From an uncultured Oribacterium sp. (lineage in GTDB: Bacteria; Bacillota; Clostridia; Lachnospirales; Lachnospiraceae), in assembly GCA_902485915.1 (NCBI GenBank), contig CABTMH010000132.1, positions 1-9,053 on the forward strand: 9,053 nt of DNA. Direction: 5' to 3'. The notes under the pieces were generated by a model that had not been told where the DNA came from, did no database searches, and saw only the letters and a program-made list of their open reading frames with translations. Both the position numbers and the translations under genes were made by a program. This document shows, in pieces, positions 1 through 5,831 of this stretch. Within the stretch, counting starts at the first letter, position 1; every line of letters starts with the position of its first letter.

Positions 1-686
1 ACATCTGCACGAACCGGCTCCACTTCCGCCGCTATCGCATGCAGAGTAAGGTGATCCTCGTGACCACCCTCGCGCTGATCGTGCTCCCGGCCGCGCTGTT
101 CTGGGCCAATGACTACAGCAGTCTTCCTCTCGGTGAAGGTCTGCTGGCCGCCACGTTCCAGTCGGTGACACCCCGTACCGCCGGCTTTAACACCACTGAT
201 CTCACGAAGCTCTCCGGGGCCTCCCGCGGTGTTATGATTCTTCTCATGCTGATCGGCGGTTCGCCGGGATCCACCGCCGGTGGTATGAAGACCACCACCT
301 TCACGGTGATGATGGCGAACGCCATCGCGACCTTCCGACAGCGTGAAAGCGTGCAGCTCTACGGACGCCGCATCGACTGCGGTACCGTGCGGACCGCAGC
401 GACGATCATGACGATGTACCTCACGCTCTTCTTCGGAGGTGCGTTCATCATCAGCATCTATGAGGGGCTGTCGTTTTCCAGCTGCCTCTTCGAGACCGCT
501 TCCGCCGTCGCAACCGTCGGACTGACCCTCGGCCTCACACCACATCTGCACATCCTGTCGCAGCTTATCCTCATCGTGCTCATGTACATGGGCCGTGTCG
601 GAGGCCTCACCCTCATCTACGCGACCGTGTCGAACCGGAAGACCAGCGTCGCCAGACTGCCACAGGAGCAGATCACCGTCGGATAA
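1..686 (+). CDS. ktrB: KtrB/TrkH-family potassium transporter subunit, C-terminal half (5' end outside window)
   Basis: Ion-translocating membrane subunit of a Ktr/Trk K+ uptake system, cut by the window edge. The reading frame is open from base 3 and gives 227 residues to the TAA at 684-686; full family members have about 440-480. The ATG at base 39 is internal, because the upstream residues (NRLHFRRYR) also fit the family. Two of the four pore repeats are visible: the third selectivity-filter segment TPRTAGFNT (about bases 168-194), the conserved loop GGSPGSTAGGMKTTT after it, and the fourth filter TASAVATVGLTLG near the end, separated by hydrophobic helices. The central glycines of both filters are present. 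The gene is followed by the gating subunit ktrA 138 bases downstream on the same strand, the expected partner. The family call is secure. The choice between KtrB and TrkH naming rests on the small RCK partner and is less certain. Confidence 0.93.
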   Translation, partial: ICTNRLHFRRYRMQSKVILVTTLALIVLPAALFWANDYSSLPLGEGLLAATFQSVTPRTAGFNTTDLTKLSGASRGVMILLMLIGGSPGSTAGGMKTTTFTVMMANAIATFRQRESVQLYGRRIDCGTVRTAATIMTMYLTLFFGGAFIISIYEGLSFSSCLFETASAVATVGLTLGLTPHLHILSQLILIVLMYMGRVGGLTLIYATVSNRKTSVARLPQEQITVG

Positions 687-824
687 AAAAAACCGTTCAG
701 CTGAGGGAATCCAGCCTGATTTCGTACGTTCTCTCCGCATGATCACCGTTGCTGCCCCTACGGGTCCTCTACCTGAACTTAACTGAAAAAGTTTCCGCCT
801 ATGAAAAACGAAAGGATTTTATCT
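687..824 (+). other. ktrB-ktrA intergenic spacer
   Basis: These 138 bases are longer than expected inside a transporter operon. There is an A-run directly after the ktrB stop, a palindromic TCAGCTGA (about 696-703), and a distant inverted pair GTTCAG (695-700) / CTGAAC (773-778) that could close a folded leader. The word GATCACCGT at the end of ktrB (671-679) recurs at 741-749. I found no convincing promoter, T-tracted terminator or gene here, so co-transcription of ktrB and ktrA is the simplest reading. Confidence 0.4.
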
Positions 825-1472
825 ATGAAAAACATATTACTTATCGGTGCAGGTCGTTTCGGTCGTCATCTCGCGATGCAGATGATGCAGCTCGGACATC
901 AGACCATGGCCGTGGATATCTCGGAGGAGCGCATCAACGAGGTGCTTCCGTATGTCACCACTGCGCAGATCGGTGACAGTACGAACGCGGACTTCCTCCG
1001 CTCCCTCGGCATCGGCAACTACGATGTCTGCTTCGTCACCATCAGTGGCAGCTTCCAGAACTCGCTGGAAACCACCTCGCTGCTGAAGGAGCTCGGTGCG
1101 AAGTGCGTGGTCTCCCGTGCAGAGCGTGATGTCCAGGCGAAGTTCCTCCGCAGGAACGGTGCCGACCAGGTCGTCTACCCGGAGAAGCAGCTCGCGCAGT
1201 GGACCGCGATCCGCTACACCTCGGACCACATCTTCGATTACATCGAGATCGATAAACAGCACGCGATCTTCGAAGTGGCGATCCCGAAGAAGTGGCTCGG
1301 GAAAAGTATCGGCGAGCTCAATATCCGAAAGCTCTACGGCATCAACATCCTCGGCGTGAAGTCCCACGGCGAGACGAACGTCTCCGTCACCCCAGACATC
1401 GTCCTCACCGACGACGTCACGATCCTCGTCATCGGCGAGTATAAGGCACTGCAGAAGTGCTTCCAGATCTAG
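825..1472 (+). CDS. ktrA: KtrA-type RCK gating subunit of K+ transporter
   Basis: Cytoplasmic regulatory subunit (215 aa) that forms a ring on KtrB/TrkH and gates K+ uptake in response to bound nucleotides. The N-terminal RCK_N/TrkA_N Rossmann domain shows GAGRFG (residues 8-13) and the acidic residue D31 ending the second strand, as in NAD/ATP-binding KtrA. The C-terminal RCK_C domain covers about residues 135-215. R168, N174 and P190 have the same mutual spacing as the c-di-AMP-site residues I recall for S. aureus KtrA. The start at 825 is preferred over the in-frame ATG at 801 because AAAGGA (811-816) lies 8 bases upstream of it, the MKNILLIGAG start fits the family, and 801 has no ribosome site. 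Its stop TAG overlaps the AGGAGG of the next small ORF, so the two are probably co-translated. Length is normal for KtrA. Confidence 0.93.
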   Translation: MKNILLIGAGRFGRHLAMQMMQLGHQTMAVDISEERINEVLPYVTTAQIGDSTNADFLRSLGIGNYDVCFVTISGSFQNSLETTSLLKELGAKCVVSRAERDVQAKFLRRNGADQVVYPEKQLAQWTAIRYTSDHIFDYIEIDKQHAIFEVAIPKKWLGKSIGELNIRKLYGINILGVKSHGETNVSVTPDIVLTDDVTILVIGEYKALQKCFQI

Positions 1473-1482
1473 GAGGTGCGCC

Positions 1483-1605
1483 ATGGATGTCGACGGAATC
1501 CTTCTGATCATCGCGCTGCTACTCTTCCTCCGCTTCGGGATCTACCTCGTGGCCGAGGAGGACCGCATCGTACGTTACCTGCGGAAGCATGGACGTAAAC
1601 CATAA
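1483..1605 (+). CDS. 40-aa single-pass membrane miniprotein coupled to ktrA
   Basis: A small ORF of 40 codons that I do not recognise by sequence. A perfect AGGAGG (1471-1476) overlaps the last bases of the ktrA stop codon and lies 6 bases before the ATG, as strong a ribosome site as any in the window. The product has a short acidic N-terminus (MDVDG), one hydrophobic helix of about 18 residues (ILLIIALLLFLRFGIYLV), an acidic stretch (AEED) and a basic C-terminal tail (RYLRKHGRKP). This charge pattern fits a single-pass protein with its tail in the cytoplasm. An intrinsic terminator begins 11 bases after the stop, so this is the last gene of the ktr unit. By analogy with KdpF, the small helix of the Kdp pump, it could be an accessory subunit or stabiliser of the KtrAB complex; that is inference from position and topology only. 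Confidence 0.8.
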   Translation: MDVDGILLIIALLLFLRFGIYLVAEEDRIVRYLRKHGRKP

Positions 1606-1615
1606 TCTGTAACGA

Positions 1616-1646
1616 AAAGAAGCCGAACGTCATGTCCGGCTTCTTT
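1616..1646 (+). terminator. Intrinsic terminator ending the ktrBA-miniprotein unit
   Basis: AAAGAAGCCG (1616-1625) pairs with CGGCTTCTTT (1637-1646), a 10-bp perfect stem with an 11-base loop. The T-run is short and partly inside the stem, and the A-run on the other side makes it roughly symmetric. It separates the ktr genes from the kinase gene, though leaky read-through is possible. Confidence 0.7.
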
Positions 1647-1647
1647 A

Positions 1648-1656
1648 TGTTATAAT
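1648..1656 (+). promoter_or_regulatory. Extended -10 promoter for the kinase gene
   Basis: TGTTATAAT (1648-1656) is a consensus TATAAT preceded by the TGn of an extended -10 element, 30 bases before the kinase ATG at 1687. No good -35 is seen at 17 bases upstream, where the terminator stem lies; extended -10 promoters often do without one. AGGAAGG (1674-1680) supplies the ribosome site. Confidence 0.65.
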
Positions 1657-1686
1657 GGCATCACGAAAAGGAAAGGAAGGTTCTAC

Positions 1687-3666
1687 ATGGAACAGACACA
1701 AACGATCTCCAGTCATCCTTCAAAAGAACATATCCTCGTCTGCCTCTCCTCCTCGCCGTCGAACGAGCGCATCGTCCGCATGGCAGGCCAGATGGCGCAG
1801 GCCTTCGGGGGCACACTGACCGCGCTCTACGTACAGACGCCGGGAAACCGGGCGTTGAGCAGCGAGGATGAGGCGCGCCTCCAGGCGCACGTCCACCTCG
1901 CGACGGAGCTCGGCGCAGAAATCGTCACCACCCACGGCGACGATGTCCCGACACAGATCGCCGAGTACGCGCGCGTCTCCGGCATCACGAAGATCGTCCT
2001 CGGCCGCAGCGGTGCGGAACGCCGGCACTTCTGGAGCCAGCCGTCCCTGACCGAGCGCCTCACCGAGCTCGCGCCCACCGTCGAGATCCACATCATCCCG
2101 GATGCAGAGGTCGTCCGGCACACGCAACTGCAGCCGATGCTGTCGATCGCACTGACGGTACCCACCCTGCGGGATCTCGTCCTCACGCTCGTCATCCAGG
2201 CCGCGGCCACCATCATCGGCTTCCTCTTCTTCCGCCTGCACTACACCGACGCGAACATCATCACGATCTATCTCCTCGGTGTGCTGCTGACCTCCGTCAG
2301 CACAAGCGGCTACACCTGCGGACTGCTGGCCTCGATCCTCAGTGTCTTTCTCTTCAACTATTTTCTGACCGAGCCGCGGCTCACGCTCGTCGCCTACGGG
2401 AAGGACTACCCGGTGACCTTCGCCGTCATGCTCGGCGCATCCATCCTCGCCGGCACCCTCGCCGCGAAGCTGAAGGCCCATGCGGAGCTCTCCGCGCGGG
2501 ATGCTTATCGCACGAAGACCCTCTTCGACGCGAACCAGCAGCTGCAGAAGGCCGAGACGCCGACGGCGATCTACTCCACGACCGCGACGCAGATCCAGCG
2601 CCTCGTGCAGCGGGACATCCTGATCTATCCGGCGCCGGATACGGGCTACCTCTTCCCGGCGAATGGCGGTGCGCCACGCAGTATCCCGGAGAGTGCCTAT
2701 GAACCGGAGGTCGTCGACTGGGTCTGGGCGAACCGGAAGCGCGCCGGTGCGAGCACCGAGAAGTTTCCGGATGCGCGCTACCTCTATCTCTCGATCCGCA
2801 CCGGCCAGCAGGTCTACGGCATCGTCGGCGTATCCTGCTCTGCGAAGACAGCCCTCGACGCTTTCACCTCGAGCATCCTCCTCTCCATCCTCGGTGAGTG
2901 CGCCCTCGCGCTTGAGAGCCTTCATAACGCAGAGGAGCGCGAGAAGGCCGCCGTCCTCGCGAAAAACGAGCAGCTGCGGGCGAACCTGCTTCGCTCCATC
3001 TCGCACGATCTCCGAACGCCGCTTACCTCGATTTCGGGCAATGCAGACGCCCTGCTCCACAGCTACCAGGCGCTCGATGATGGCAGCCGGACACAGATGA
3101 TCACGGATATCTACGATGACGCGCAGTGGCTGACGGAGCTCGTGGAGAATCTCCTGGCGGTTACGAAGATCTCGGATGGCAGCGTGAAGCTGCAGCTCTC
3201 CGACCAGGTCGTGGATGACATCGTGGCGGAGGCACTCCGGCACATCGACCGTCACGCGGGGGAACACCACATCACGAGCGACTGCGGTGAGATACCGCTC
3301 CTCGTACGGGCCGATGCGCGCCTCATCATGCAGCTTCTCATCAACCTCGTGAACAACGCGATCAAATACACCCCGGCAGGATCACATATCGAGATCCGCG
3401 CCTTCCGTGAAGCGGAGCACGCGGTGATCGAGGTCTCCGATGACGGCCCGGGCATCCCGGATGCGCAGAAGGCGCAGGTCTTCGAGATGTTCTATACCGG
3501 CAGCAAGCGCGTAGCAGACAGCCGCCGAAGTCTCGGCCTCGGCCTCTCCCTCTGCCGTTCCATCGTGCATGCGCACGGCGGTGAGCTCACACTCGGCGAT
3601 CACCAGCCGCACGGCTGCGTCTTCTCCTTTACATTGCCGCTCAGTGAGATTAATCTCAATATGTAA
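1687..3666 (+). CDS. kdpD: Short KdpD-type sensor histidine kinase (Usp-DUF4118-GAF-HK), no N-terminal KdpD domain
   Basis: Membrane sensor kinase (659 aa) of the KdpD type, controlling potassium-related genes through the regulator encoded next. In order: a universal-stress-protein (Usp) domain (about 15-140) with the GRSGAERRHFW nucleotide-loop motif; four transmembrane helices of the DUF4118 type (about 162-262) with the family signature FNYFLTEPRLTL; a GAF-like region (about 275-415); HisKA with phospho-accepting H440 in SISHDLRTPLTS; and an ATPase domain with N557 (NLVNNAIKYTP), DDGPGIP (585-591) and GLGLSL (617-622). Canonical KdpD is near 900 aa. Here the roughly 210-residue N-terminal domain with its Walker motif is absent: translation starts directly before Usp, with a good ribosome site (AGGAAGG, 6-base spacer). 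S21-S23 and LTALY (44-48), 20 residues apart, match the c-di-AMP motif I recall for S. aureus KdpD. No kdpFABC genes are nearby, so the target may be ktrBA or elsewhere. Confidence 0.9.
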   Translation: MEQTQTISSHPSKEHILVCLSSSPSNERIVRMAGQMAQAFGGTLTALYVQTPGNRALSSEDEARLQAHVHLATELGAEIVTTHGDDVPTQIAEYARVSGITKIVLGRSGAERRHFWSQPSLTERLTELAPTVEIHIIPDAEVVRHTQLQPMLSIALTVPTLRDLVLTLVIQAAATIIGFLFFRLHYTDANIITIYLLGVLLTSVSTSGYTCGLLASILSVFLFNYFLTEPRLTLVAYGKDYPVTFAVMLGASILAGTLAAKLKAHAELSARDAYRTKTLFDANQQLQKAETPTAIYSTTATQIQRLVQRDILIYPAPDTGYLFPANGGAPRSIPESAYEPEVVDWVWANRKRAGASTEKFPDARYLYLSIRTGQQVYGIVGVSCSAKTALDAFTSSILLSILGECALALESLHNAEEREKAAVLAKNEQLRANLLRSISHDLRTPLTSISGNADALLHSYQALDDGSRTQMITDIYDDAQWLTELVENLLAVTKISDGSVKLQLSDQVVDDIVAEALRHIDRHAGEHHITSDCGEIPLLVRADARLIMQLLINLVNNAIKYTPAGSHIEIRAFREAEHAVIEVSDDGPGIPDAQKAQVFEMFYTGSKRVADSRRSLGLGLSLCRSIVHAHGGELTLGDHQPHGCVFSFTLPLSEINLNM

Positions 3667-3668
3667 GC

Positions 3669-3836
3669 ATGAACGAGCCAGTGAAGAGCCGACGGAAAGA
3701 TGCTGACGCCTGGTATGATCCGATACAACAGGAACGAGCCAGTGAAAAGCCGACCGCTCGCAGGCCAGGTGATGATGTACATCCAAAGACATTGGCCTGC
3801 ACTCGTGTATGTAGAAACCTGAATGATATGAGGTGA
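3669..3836 (+). CDS. Possible 55-codon ORF filling the kdpD-kdpE gap (doubtful)
   Basis: An ATG 2 bases after the kinase stop opens a 55-codon frame that ends with a TGA inside the ribosome site of the regulator gene. It fills the gap almost exactly, which would suit translational coupling. The predicted product is hydrophilic and basic, with no membrane segment, two cysteines near the end (CTRVC) and no family I recognise. Against it: there is no Shine-Dalgarno before the ATG, 55 open codons are not rare in this composition, and the DNA repeat in this region falls in two different frames, which points to a DNA- or RNA-level role instead. Confidence 0.22.
   Translation: MNEPVKSRRKDADAWYDPIQQERASEKPTARRPGDDVHPKTLACTRVCRNLNDMR
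3671..3754 (+). repeat. 23-bp direct repeat pair between kdpD and kdpE
   Basis: The 23-base words at 3671-3693 and 3732-3754 begin GAACGAGCCAGTGAA and end GCCGAC, and differ at a single base (G or A at the 16th position). They are 61 bp apart start to start. An extended -10-like TGGTATGAT (3711-3719) lies between them. Paired identical sites around a promoter would suit binding of a dimeric regulator, possibly the neighbouring KdpE-type protein, but no site for it is known here. Confidence 0.8.
3711..3719 (+). promoter_or_regulatory. Candidate extended -10 promoter for the response regulator gene
   Basis: TGGTATGAT carries TGn followed by TATGAT (5 of 6 to consensus). It lies about 120 bases before the regulator ATG, between the two direct repeats. 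No clear -35 is visible, so this is only a candidate internal promoter that would let the regulator be made separately from the kinase. Confidence 0.35.
3760..3800 (+). other. Leader hairpin before kdpE
   Basis: GCAGGCCA (3760-3767) and TGGCCTGC (3793-3800) form a perfect 8-bp inverted repeat with a 25-base loop. The loop itself contains the 10-base palindrome GATGTACATC (3774-3783). There is no T-run, so it is not an ordinary terminator. It lies in the regulator's leader and could be an operator, an attenuating structure or an RNA processing site. Confidence 0.45.
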
Positions 3837-3840
3837 ATAA

Positions 3841-4542
3841 ATGAATAAAGCACTGATCCTCGTGGTGGAGGACGATACGCCGGTTCGGAATCTCATCACC
3901 ACCACGCTGAAAACTCATGATTATAAATATCTTTCCGCGCCGGATGGCTCGAGCGCGATCCTCGAGGCGTCATCCCATAATCCGGACATCGTGCTGCTCG
4001 ATCTCGGGCTGCCGGACATCGACGGCGTAGAGGTCATCCGGAAGATCCGCTCCTGGTCGAACATGCCGATCATCGTCATCAGCGCACGCACCGAGGACAG
4101 CGATAAGATCGAGGCACTCGACGCCGGGGCCGACGACTACCTGACGAAGCCCTTCTCCGTCGAGGAGCTCCTGGCACGCCTCCGCGCGACGCAGCGCCGC
4201 CTCGGCATGATGAAGTCAGAATCCGGACAGGAATCCCCGATCTTCTCGAACGGCGAGCTGAAAATCGACTACGCCGCCGGCTGCGCCTACATGCAGGACG
4301 AGGAGCTGCACCTCACCCCGATCGAGTTCAAGCTCCTCTGCCTTCTCTCCCGGAACGTCGGGAAGGTCCTCACCCACACCTACATCACACAGCAGATCTG
4401 GGGCAGCAGCTGGGATAACGACGTCGCCTCCCTCCGCGTCTTCATGGCGACCCTCCGCAAGAAACTCGAGCGCGGCGAAAACGCCCAGCCATACATCCAG
4501 ACCCACATCGGCATCGGCTATCGGATGTTAAAAGTCGAGTAA
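3841..4542 (+). CDS. kdpE: KdpE-type OmpR/PhoB-family response regulator
   Basis: DNA-binding response regulator (233 aa) expected to receive phosphate from the kinase encoded upstream. The receiver domain (about 1-118) has the acidic pair D11/D12, phospho-acceptor D54 in IVLLDLGLPDIDG, the switch residues S81 and Y100, and K103 in TKPFS. The C-terminal winged helix (about 135-232) shows LTPIEFKLLCLLSRNVGKVL, the DVASLRVFMATLRKKLE recognition-helix region and the GIGYRM end typical of OmpR/KdpE proteins. Length is normal. AGGTG (3831-3835), 5 bases before the ATG, sets the start. Unusually for a kdpDE pair, kinase and regulator are separated by 174 bases carrying repeats and hairpins rather than overlapping. 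Assignment to KdpE rather than another OmpR member follows from the kinase next to it and the overall sequence character. Confidence 0.92.
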   Translation: MNKALILVVEDDTPVRNLITTTLKTHDYKYLSAPDGSSAILEASSHNPDIVLLDLGLPDIDGVEVIRKIRSWSNMPIIVISARTEDSDKIEALDAGADDYLTKPFSVEELLARLRATQRRLGMMKSESGQESPIFSNGELKIDYAAGCAYMQDEELHLTPIEFKLLCLLSRNVGKVLTHTYITQQIWGSSWDNDVASLRVFMATLRKKLERGENAQPYIQTHIGIGYRMLKVE

Positions 4543-4553
4543 AAAGTGCATAA

Positions 4554-4617
4554 TTTGAGCCAGGGGGCCCGGAGGACAGTCACTGAAATCACTATCCTCC
4601 GAGCCCCCTGGCTCAAA
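4554..4617. repeat. Long near-perfect palindrome between convergent genes
   Basis: TTTGAGCCAGGGGGC (4554-4568) pairs perfectly with GCCCCCTGGCTCAAA (4603-4617). After one C/A mismatch, CGGAGGA (4570-4576) pairs with TCCTCCG (4595-4601), and AGT/ACT can add three more pairs. The stem is thus 22 pairs plus one mismatch around an 18-base centre. No T-run of terminator length follows it on the + strand (A's follow), so it may act as a two-way transcription block or be a dispersed palindromic repeat. Confidence 0.85.
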
Positions 4618-4644
4618 AAGGGGTAGACACCTCAAGTCTGCCCC
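4615..4644 (-). terminator. Intrinsic terminator of the minus-strand TPM-like gene
   Basis: Read on the minus strand, GGGGCAGAC (4636-4644) and GTCTACCCC (4620-4628) form a 9-bp stem with one G-U pair and a 7-base loop, followed at once by TTTTT (4615-4619). This is a textbook terminator about 45 bases past the stop codon at 4690. Confidence 0.8.
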
Positions 4645-4650
4645 TCAACA

Positions 4651-4683
4651 GGATCGACAAACCTTCAACAAGTTTGATGATCC
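4651..4683 (-). other. Additional hairpin after the TPM-like gene
   Basis: GGATCGACAAAC (4651-4662) and GTTTGATGATCC (4672-4683) can pair at 10 of 12 positions around a 9-base loop. It sits between the stop codon at 4690 and the terminator and lacks a T-run; it may protect the 3' end of the transcript. Confidence 0.45.
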
Positions 4684-4689
4684 CTCAAC

Positions 4690-5730
4690 TCATGCATCCG
4701 CTTCCATCTTCAGTGGTGCGCCGCAGTGCGGGCAGGTGCCGATCGTACCGGCATAGTAGGTGCAGCCACAGTAGTCACACTTCAGCATCTTCGGCTTACC
4801 ATCGATCTTGTAGGTCCGGATGCCCTTCTTCTGGCCCTCCAGATAGTTCGCACGGACCGCGATGGCCGTACCGATGAAGGCACCCACGACGATCAGTCCA
4901 AAGGCAAACTCGGCGAAGCCGCCGCCCAGGTTCTCCATATCGACCGTGAAGCCCTTCGCCTCGTAGTAGGCGAGATAGTCATCGAAGGTCGTCGCCATCG
5001 CGTCGCCGACCTGATCCCCGTTTGCACGGGCGAGGTTCTTCTGAAGCAGATCGATGAGCTGATCCTCATCCTTCTTCTTCGCCGTCTTTCCGAGATCATC
5101 ACCCCACATCGTATGGTAGTGGAACTCGTTGAAGCCGGTCTCCGGATTCTCCGCGCCGTAGCCGTAGGTGATCAGCACATGATACTCATCATCGAAGTTA
5201 CAGATGTACTCGTTGTACGCGAAGCTCTCCATATCATCGTAGTCCAGCTCCCAGGCGGCATCGTTCGTAAACTCGACCGCCGGGATGATACCGGTATGGT
5301 CACGGAAGGTGCTGAGACTCTGATCGAGCCGGTCCAGCTCTGCATCCGTCAGATGCCCGTAGTCGTCCTGGATGAAAATTGACTGATCCACGTACTCCGG
5401 CACGACGGTCTTCTTATACCCGATGGAGAACGCGGAAAACATCGTGACGAGACCGAGCAGCATGATCACGATCCCCGGGATACCCGCGATGATCGCGAAC
5501 ACGACCGAACGGATATACTGCCCCTTCGTCGTCTCCTCGTGATAATTCGGCTCATCCGTATAAACGACCTTCGGCTCGTTCATCCGATTATAAATAACGA
5601 ATGCTCTGCCGCCCTTAAACGGCGTACTGGAATGCCGGTAGCTCTTCGCACTGCCACCGGAGCCTCCACCGGAGCCTCCCGAATAACTGCTTCCACCTGA
5701 ATGACTGCCGCCTCCTCCTGAATGTGGCAT
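4690..5730 (-). CDS. Two-helix membrane protein: Gly/Ser-rich N-terminus, TPM-like domain, C-terminal zinc ribbon
   Basis: A 346-aa membrane protein of unproven function. Residues 2-35 are rich in Gly, Ser and His. A first hydrophobic segment spans about 75-104. Residues about 112-262 resemble the TPM (TPM_phosphatase/YgcG) fold: HLTDAELDRLDQSLSTF, then a TGIIPAVEFT strand and a YHVLITYGYG strand, with many acidic residues. A second helix spans about 271-292. The C-terminal tail has a zinc ribbon CxxC-x11-CxxC (C318, C321, C333, C336). With two helices, both tails would be cytoplasmic and the TPM-like part outside. The start at 5730 is chosen because AAGGAGGTG (5735-5743) lies just upstream; a longer reading from a TTG at 5748 would bury that site in the gene. 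It appears to be transcribed alone, with its own promoter and terminator. The TPM assignment is by motif character and is moderate; the ribbon and helices are clear. Confidence 0.85.
   Translation of the reverse strand: MPHSGGGGSHSGGSSYSGGSGGGSGGSAKSYRHSSTPFKGGRAFVIYNRMNEPKVVYTDEPNYHEETTKGQYIRSVVFAIIAGIPGIVIMLLGLVTMFSAFSIGYKKTVVPEYVDQSIFIQDDYGHLTDAELDRLDQSLSTFRDHTGIIPAVEFTNDAAWELDYDDMESFAYNEYICNFDDEYHVLITYGYGAENPETGFNEFHYHTMWGDDLGKTAKKKDEDQLIDLLQKNLARANGDQVGDAMATTFDDYLAYYEAKGFTVDMENLGGGFAEFAFGLIVVGAFIGTAIAVRANYLEGQKKGIRTYKIDGKPKMLKCDYCGCTYYAGTIGTCPHCGAPLKMEADA
5654..5677 (-). repeat. 12-bp tandem duplication in the Gly/Ser-rich coding region
   Basis: CCACCGGAGCCT occurs twice in tandem (5654-5665 and 5666-5677, + strand), encoding Gly/Ser repeats of the membrane protein's N-terminus. 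Being a multiple of three, it can expand or contract by slippage without a frameshift. Confidence 0.8.
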
Positions 5731-5750
5731 AGTGCACCTCCTTCTCAAAA

Positions 5751-5766
5751 CGCATCAAACGATGCG
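5751..5766 (-). other. Leader hairpin directly before the ribosome site of the TPM-like gene
   Basis: CGCATC and GATGCG form a perfect 6-bp stem with a 4-base loop. On the minus strand it is followed by TTTT and then the AAGGAGGTG ribosome site. It is small for a terminator but is placed where it could tune translation or protect the 5' end. Confidence 0.45.
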
Positions 5767-5794
5767 AGCATTCCGAACCATCATAGATACTATT

Positions 5795-5824
5795 ATTTTA
5801 ACCGGTTCGACCCGTGTTTCGCAA
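5795..5824 (-). promoter_or_regulatory. Candidate promoter of the TPM-like gene
   Basis: On the minus strand, TTGCGA (5819-5824) and TAAAAT (5795-5800) are separated by 18 bases, about 65 bases before the start codon. Each box matches consensus at 4 to 5 positions. The surrounding AT-rich stretch contrasts with the GC-rich genes. Confidence 0.5.
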
Positions 5825-5831
5825 TAGCACA

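Noticed and set aside
687..824. A c-di-AMP (ydaO-type) riboswitch before ktrA
   Set aside because: Such riboswitches often control ktr genes, but I do not see the conserved core or its pairings in this 138-base spacer.
837..1511. Minus-strand 224-codon frame opposite ktrA
   Set aside because: Same shadow effect; no ribosome site, and the + strand protein is clearly KtrA.
1720..3270. A 516-codon minus-strand frame opposite the kinase gene
   Set aside because: It is a shadow produced by the strong G/C third-position bias of the + strand gene. It has no ribosome site and a composition dominated by Arg, Asp and Glu.
3671..3754. CRISPR-like array from the 23-bp repeats
   Set aside because: Only two copies with one spacer and no cas genes; better explained as paired regulatory sites.
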